A DNA stretch of 64,000 bases from Isoetes taiwanensis. Taxonomy: Eukaryota > Streptophyta > Lycopodiopsida > Isoetales > Isoetaceae. Below the pieces are notes generated by a model. That model made no database searches. It saw only the letters and a list, made by a program, of their open reading frames with translations, and had not been told where the DNA came from. The position numbers and the translations under genes were made by a program. This document shows, piece after piece, positions 59,821 through 64,000 of this stretch; position 1 is the stretch's first letter, and the number at the start of each line of letters is the position of its first letter. The stretch lies in assembly GCA_021234155.1 (NCBI GenBank), contig JAJEKV010000017.1:551467-615466 (forward strand), read 5' to 3'.

Positions 59821-60041
59821 CAGGAAAATAGCGAAAATAGCGGCAGTTTTCAAGTTCAAATCTTGAGTGTAGAGCTACATTCAATCAGATGGTGCATTGT
59901 CCACATATTCTACAACTTGTAAAAACAGTGCAAACAAAAAAGGAGAATTCTAACCTCCTTGTCAAAAACAAATTTGTGAAGTTATTTTTGCCAACAATGC
60001 GTCCACGATTTGGAATGAAACTTTTTTGTTTATATATTTGC
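59821..60041 (-). other. Two splice-bounded exon-like pieces, unrecognised
   Basis: The first piece, 60,041-59,955, lies between TTTGCAG and GTTAGAA and reads QIYKQKSFIPNRGRIVGKNN then FTNLFLTRR. The second piece, 59,861-59,821, lies between CTCAAG and GTAAGC and continues in frame as RFELENCRYFRYFP. The 93-bp intron and matching phases support a real or captured gene fragment on the minus strand. No family is recognised. Confidence 0.3.
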
Positions 60042-60049
60042 CTGCAAAA

Positions 60050-61160
60050 AATAAAAATGGTTACAAAGATAGCCAAAACATTTGCCAGAAAGATTAAAAC
60101 ATGCCGCAAAAAAAACATGAAACACAGTCCCATAATGAAACAATGATAGAAATATTACATATAAAGTAGAGAGTTGAGAAAGAACCCTAAATTCAGGAAA
60201 CTGCTCCATAAAAAAAAAAATGAGAATGAGCCAACTTCAATTGCCAAACTCTCAAAATCTCAAATGCAAGAATCTTAAAGTATAAAACCTGCTTGTTCTG
60301 AAAGATGATCGTCAATATCCAGGCAAAAGGAGTTGCATTTTAGTTTAGATCCCTGCCTTCTTTAAGAAATAAAAACGAAAACCCCATGGAAATATGGAGC
60401 TGTAATAATGTGTACACCAAATGAATTTGCATGAACATGTTGATGGGATGCTGACACCATCCAGTTCTCGTTGTTTAGGATGTTTACAATGCAATACGAC
60501 ATTTGAAAAGCAAGCAATGTTGAAGATCCAAGGCCGCAGCACATGAGGACCACATCATTCTATTCTGGTAATAAGGCGTTCTTCGATCTTCAATGTTAGA
60601 GCAAGTAGAAATGCAGATGAAGCATGAATAATAGTTACAATATCAATTAGGCTGCATCATTTCAAACGCTGAAACATGCCCAAGAATGCACGCATTGATA
60701 TGATTGAGATTTCGATAATTCAGCCAACTGATCTACAATTGAATAACAATGCAAGGCTTGCTAAATTAGGTGCTTGCAAAAAAAAGAGTCTTAGTAAGCT
60801 ATAGTTAAATAACATGCAAAAATAACTGTTGCTCTTGACTTATTTTCCATGAGAAATCTATGGCAAGTGGCAAGGGCACAACTTGGAGGTCTGCAAGGAT
60901 GTAGAGCAAAAAATCCTGATTGAATTTCCTTGTGGCCCTTGGACCATTGTAATCAGAAAATGATATGCTTCAAGAGTTCTGTTCCAATATGGGTACATGT
61001 TAGAGATGGAACCAAGGTTAGCATTTATACAGCTAGTTCATTTTTTGGCAAAACTTGCTAAATTGGAAACCATGATCATGATGTTAAGGCTATGATGGAT
61101 ATGTGGCTCCTAAGCTTCATGGATGACTTAATCACTACCCCTCAATCAACATTTGGGGGA
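60050..61160. other. Gene-free AT-rich stretch
   Basis: No supported gene. Minus-strand frames at 60,345-60,553 overlap in two phases and have no recognised domain. Confidence 0.4.
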
Positions 61161-61168
61161 GGTGGCTC

Positions 61169-61528
61169 ATGGATTGGCGAGGAGTCAACCCGGTTGAGTT
61201 TATAGGGAATTTGGGAGTAATGTGGTCCCAAAGCCCCTTGCCTCGGACCAACATTCAAGGTCCTTGCTTCATGGATCATCCTCATAATTCTCCATTGTGC
61301 CAACCATATCCTCAATGCCTAAGTCACCTTGCAGTTTGCTTATCAATCGAGAAGGCATGGATTGTGCAAGCATATCCATCACTTGCTTTAAATTTGAGCT
61401 CGGTTGAACAACTTCCTATTCTCAAACAATTTGAAGAGATGCTTGCTATAAGATGCAAAATTAGAAGCATTTGGAAAACAAAAGGTGGTCCGTGTTATTT
61501 ATCTTTTTCTAAAGCTGATGCTACTTGA
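61169..61528 (+). other. 119-codon open frame, unrecognised
   Basis: Starts MDWRGVNPVEFIGNLGVMWS and ends KGGPCYLSFSKADAT. Protein-like composition. The preceding sequence (about 60,985-61,020) reads SSVPIWVHVRDGTKV in another frame, weakly resembling the gag-like domain of plant LINE ORF1 proteins. It may be a decayed retroelement. Confidence 0.3.
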
Positions 61529-61529
61529 A

Positions 61530-63050
61530 GTGAAGGAGTAGAATCAAAGAATAGCGTGATACTACTTTTCGGAAAAGAAAGCATGTCTGAGAATCTAAGT
61601 AAAATTGAAATGCCGGAAAATGGAGGTACTTGCCCCATGAGAGAAGAACAATACACAATCCATTACAAAGTAGTAAGCTTCTTAAGAATCAAGAGTGTAG
61701 GTAGGAGAAAATACAGCCAATCAAAATAATCACTCACAAAATATCATTGAACCTTATTTGCTCCAGCTGGTTGATTGCTAATGAAAGAGAAAAAAACTCG
61801 ATGGAATCATCGATAAATGTGTTAGAAAAAATACTTCGGAGACTTCAAAATGCGACCACATTGTAACATACCAAGTAATGGGTCAATTAACCCAGACGTG
61901 GCGGCTCTACCTTAGATCGAAACAAAAACTATTGTGAAGCAAACCTTGTGATGTGGCTATCCAATGGATCGGTTTTGTTCCTTCAAGTTTATCTCTAGTC
62001 ACAAGCAATGAAAATCTTTCAAAGATTATAATAAACCTACATTGGTAAACTTAAAAACATGATGAGGTGGAATCAAAGATTTACTCTTGTTTCACGTGAT
62101 TTCTAGTGCCCACCCAGCGTTTGAATGTCTTCAAGTGCCTTTCTAGTTCGACTTTGAACAAATCCGGATGCCTTGGCGCTACTTCCGGTGTTGCTTCATT
62201 ACTACAAAAAGCCAAGAAGCGAGAATACGGGGAGCTTGAAATGAGGAGAAAGGGGCACCAATTCAAGATTTATCGACAAAGAAGCAAGAGCATATCCTAG
62301 TCATGTATAAGCACCTGTTTTGTAAAAACCAAAGAATGTACCCAAGTCCAAGAAACGCCAGTACATAGAGCCCCTACCGGGAAATCGCCAATTATAGAAA
62401 AGGTCCATGGATTAATCTGGGAAAAAATAATGAACAATCATTAAGAAATATGTGGAAGGCATGGCCAAGGATCTTTGGCAATGATATTTTTGCAGCTAGA
62501 AAGGTTGTTTTAAAAAAAGACCTTTTCTAGTATGAAGAATACATGATTGCCGCTTTTGAAACCAACAAAAGCAGTTTAAGAATCCTCTGCTCCCCAACTT
62601 GGCGAACGATTTGGATATAATGGAAGCTGCTTCTTTCAATCCTCTAGCTTAGCCTTTGTAAAAAATGCGGCCAAGCCTCAAGCTTCGGCAATTCCGCCCA
62701 GGCAATCGAAAAGCTTCAGCAACCTCCGGGGACGCATTAGATGACTTCACTATGGTATCCACATTCCAATGGCTTCCGCGATGTATCTTTTCTTTCCGCC
62801 GGAGCCAATGGGGCAATCGTCGCCTTCTTGCGCTCTTCCTCTCGAATTTAGGTGAAGAGACAGGGAGGAGGATTATCTGGCTAAAATAATCCCCAAGGGG
62901 GAGGAACGCCGCATGCATCTTGGCGTTATCTGGCGTTCGGCCGCTTAAAACCAACATCCTCCCATTTTAAAAAAGAAGATAAATATTATATAGAGGTGAA
63001 TTGCCTAGGATCTAAAACTTGCGTATTCAATATACCTCTGTCTCCTTTGC
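61530..63050. other. Gene-free stretch with short frames
   Basis: No gene is recognised. Overlapping frames on opposite strands at 62,081-62,300 and 62,649-62,957 have no domain or splice context. Confidence 0.35.
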
Positions 63051-63062
63051 CCATGATGTCAG

Positions 63063-64000
63063 TTGCTATTCAAGGATTTTGGCGAGCAGTTTTGCCAACA
63101 AAAGACGTATCATAATGGTTTAGTAATTGGCAGTATAATATCAATCCCATGCTTTATATACTGGAACTACTTTGCTGACGATCCATTGCATAAGGAAGCC
63201 TTCATGGAATACATTATTGAACAAACTCGTCAGGACTGGGACAATCGGAGGTCCAACCCACATCAATGGTTCTACCTACATTATTATGTTTGAAAGTAGT
63301 GACACAACTTTTTGGTATCAAGAGGGATTGATCCACTTGGTGGGGAGTATATGATGTAGGTTTTACACCAGATATGGTTTGCACATTAAAGATGCCGTGC
63401 TGGTTCTCGATACCTAATCTTCCTCCTGATCTAATGGCCCATCAATATCTAGTTGCAATTGCACCTGGTCTTGGAGTTCATATCTCACATTCCATCATGA
63501 ACGGTCTGAGGATTTGTGTCTCAATGCCAGTGGACTCAGCTTTACTAGATTGTATAGTGGTGAAAAGTGGGCCTTGGTATAAAACATTGGATAAGCTTCT
63601 GAATGGTCCAGAATTAGCCCGTCTGTTTCCTGACAAGGAGGCTTTTGCTAGCTTTCGTCGAGGCACTCGTGTGTCTCAGGCATCTATTCCACCTTCTTCT
63701 CAGGCTCAAGCTCCCATTGTTACTTCTTCATTTATTCATGATCAACCTTTACCAGTTGTGTTGCATTCCTCGTCCATGGAAGATGCTCTAATTCCAGTTC
63801 CGATAGTGTCGTCCTTAGCATCATCATCTGTACCTATAGTTCGTTCTTCTCTCCATGTTGATGCTTCTTCCTCTCATGTTTCTGAGGTTGTTATGGCTGA
63901 TCATCCTAATCTTCTGTGCACAAAAGAGTCATGGCAGCAGGTCAATTGAAAGAAGGCGGCGAGAAAGAAGTCTGTTATGTCATCTCACGAGGCTATCCCG
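63063..64000 (+). pseudogene. Gag-like / LINE ORF1-like reading frame, runs off the window
   Basis: Three overlapping frames follow one another. The first (63,063-63,293) contains EAFMEYIIEQTRQDWDN. The second (to 63,354) contains TTFWYQEGLIHLVGSI. The third (63,374-63,949) contains MPCWFSIPNLPPDLMAHQYL and LRICVSMPVDSALLDCIVV, then a long S/P/V-rich linker. The W-x-x-x-PNLPP..LRICV..D pattern resembles the DUF4283-type domain of plant LINE ORF1 or gag-like proteins. The stop TGA at 63,947-63,949 is followed by an open basic segment (KKAARKKSVMSSHEAIP), consistent with a C-to-T change of CGA. Frameshifts indicate decay. Assignment is tentative. Confidence 0.42.

Noticed and set aside
59617-59859. 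F-box-like phrase LSDDLMEQILLLL on the minus strand
   Set aside because: A single short match with no supporting domain. It lies partly in what I read as intron or non-coding sequence.

Overview
The window looks like nuclear DNA of a land plant. It is intron-rich and mostly transposon-derived. It carries two recognisable host genes: a chloroplast-type RelA/SpoT homologue (RSH1 type) and the delta-prime subunit of mitochondrial F1-ATP synthase. The plant-type Mutator-like element, SWIM zinc finger, LINE and Helitron signatures fit a large-genome plant. A fern or another seed-free plant is my guess, but nothing here fixes the species.

The dominant feature is a direct long-range duplication. 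Positions 1 to about 19,922 (copy 1) match about 30,933 to 51,003 (copy 2) in the same order and orientation, with a period near 31 kb. Each copy holds, left to right: the 5' end of an RSH1 gene (minus strand), its upstream DNA, a 9.6-9.7 kb Mutator-like element (MULE), the ATP synthase delta-prime gene, a LINE 3' fragment with an internal 258-bp tandem duplication, and a repeat-rich block. In copy 2 both host genes can be read. In copy 1 they are broken by many small indels, which is either real decay or poor consensus quality.

Between the copies, 19,923-25,115 holds small tandem repeats, a fold-back family built on a GGAAACCCTTCC core and unrecognised coding-like scraps. The complete RSH1 gene (minus strand, 31,672 to 25,116, about 23 exons) follows. 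Its (p)ppGpp hydrolase residues are intact, while its synthetase motifs are degenerate. RSH1 and the ATP synthase gene are divergent neighbours, and the MULE sits between them, ending 167 bp before the TATA box of the ATP synthase gene.

The MULE in copy 2 (34,023-43,701) is unusually complete. It has a perfect 9-bp target duplication, terminal inverted repeats of about 580 bp, a plus-strand transposase with MULE-domain and SWIM motifs, a minus-strand ULP1-like cysteine protease, and two internal minisatellite arrays. The arrays use the same GGTGATCC/GGATCACC core that fills the terminal repeats. This is the strongest candidate for something not well described.

The right third (51,004-64,000) is a transposon graveyard: a 418-bp tandem pair containing tRNA-like (SINE-type) heads, an antisense LINE reverse-transcriptase relic, a sense LINE ORF2 relic with a mutated catalytic box and a TAAA tail, a Helitron-like 3' terminus abutting that tail, and, at the window edge, a gag-like/LINE ORF1-like reading frame that runs off the end.
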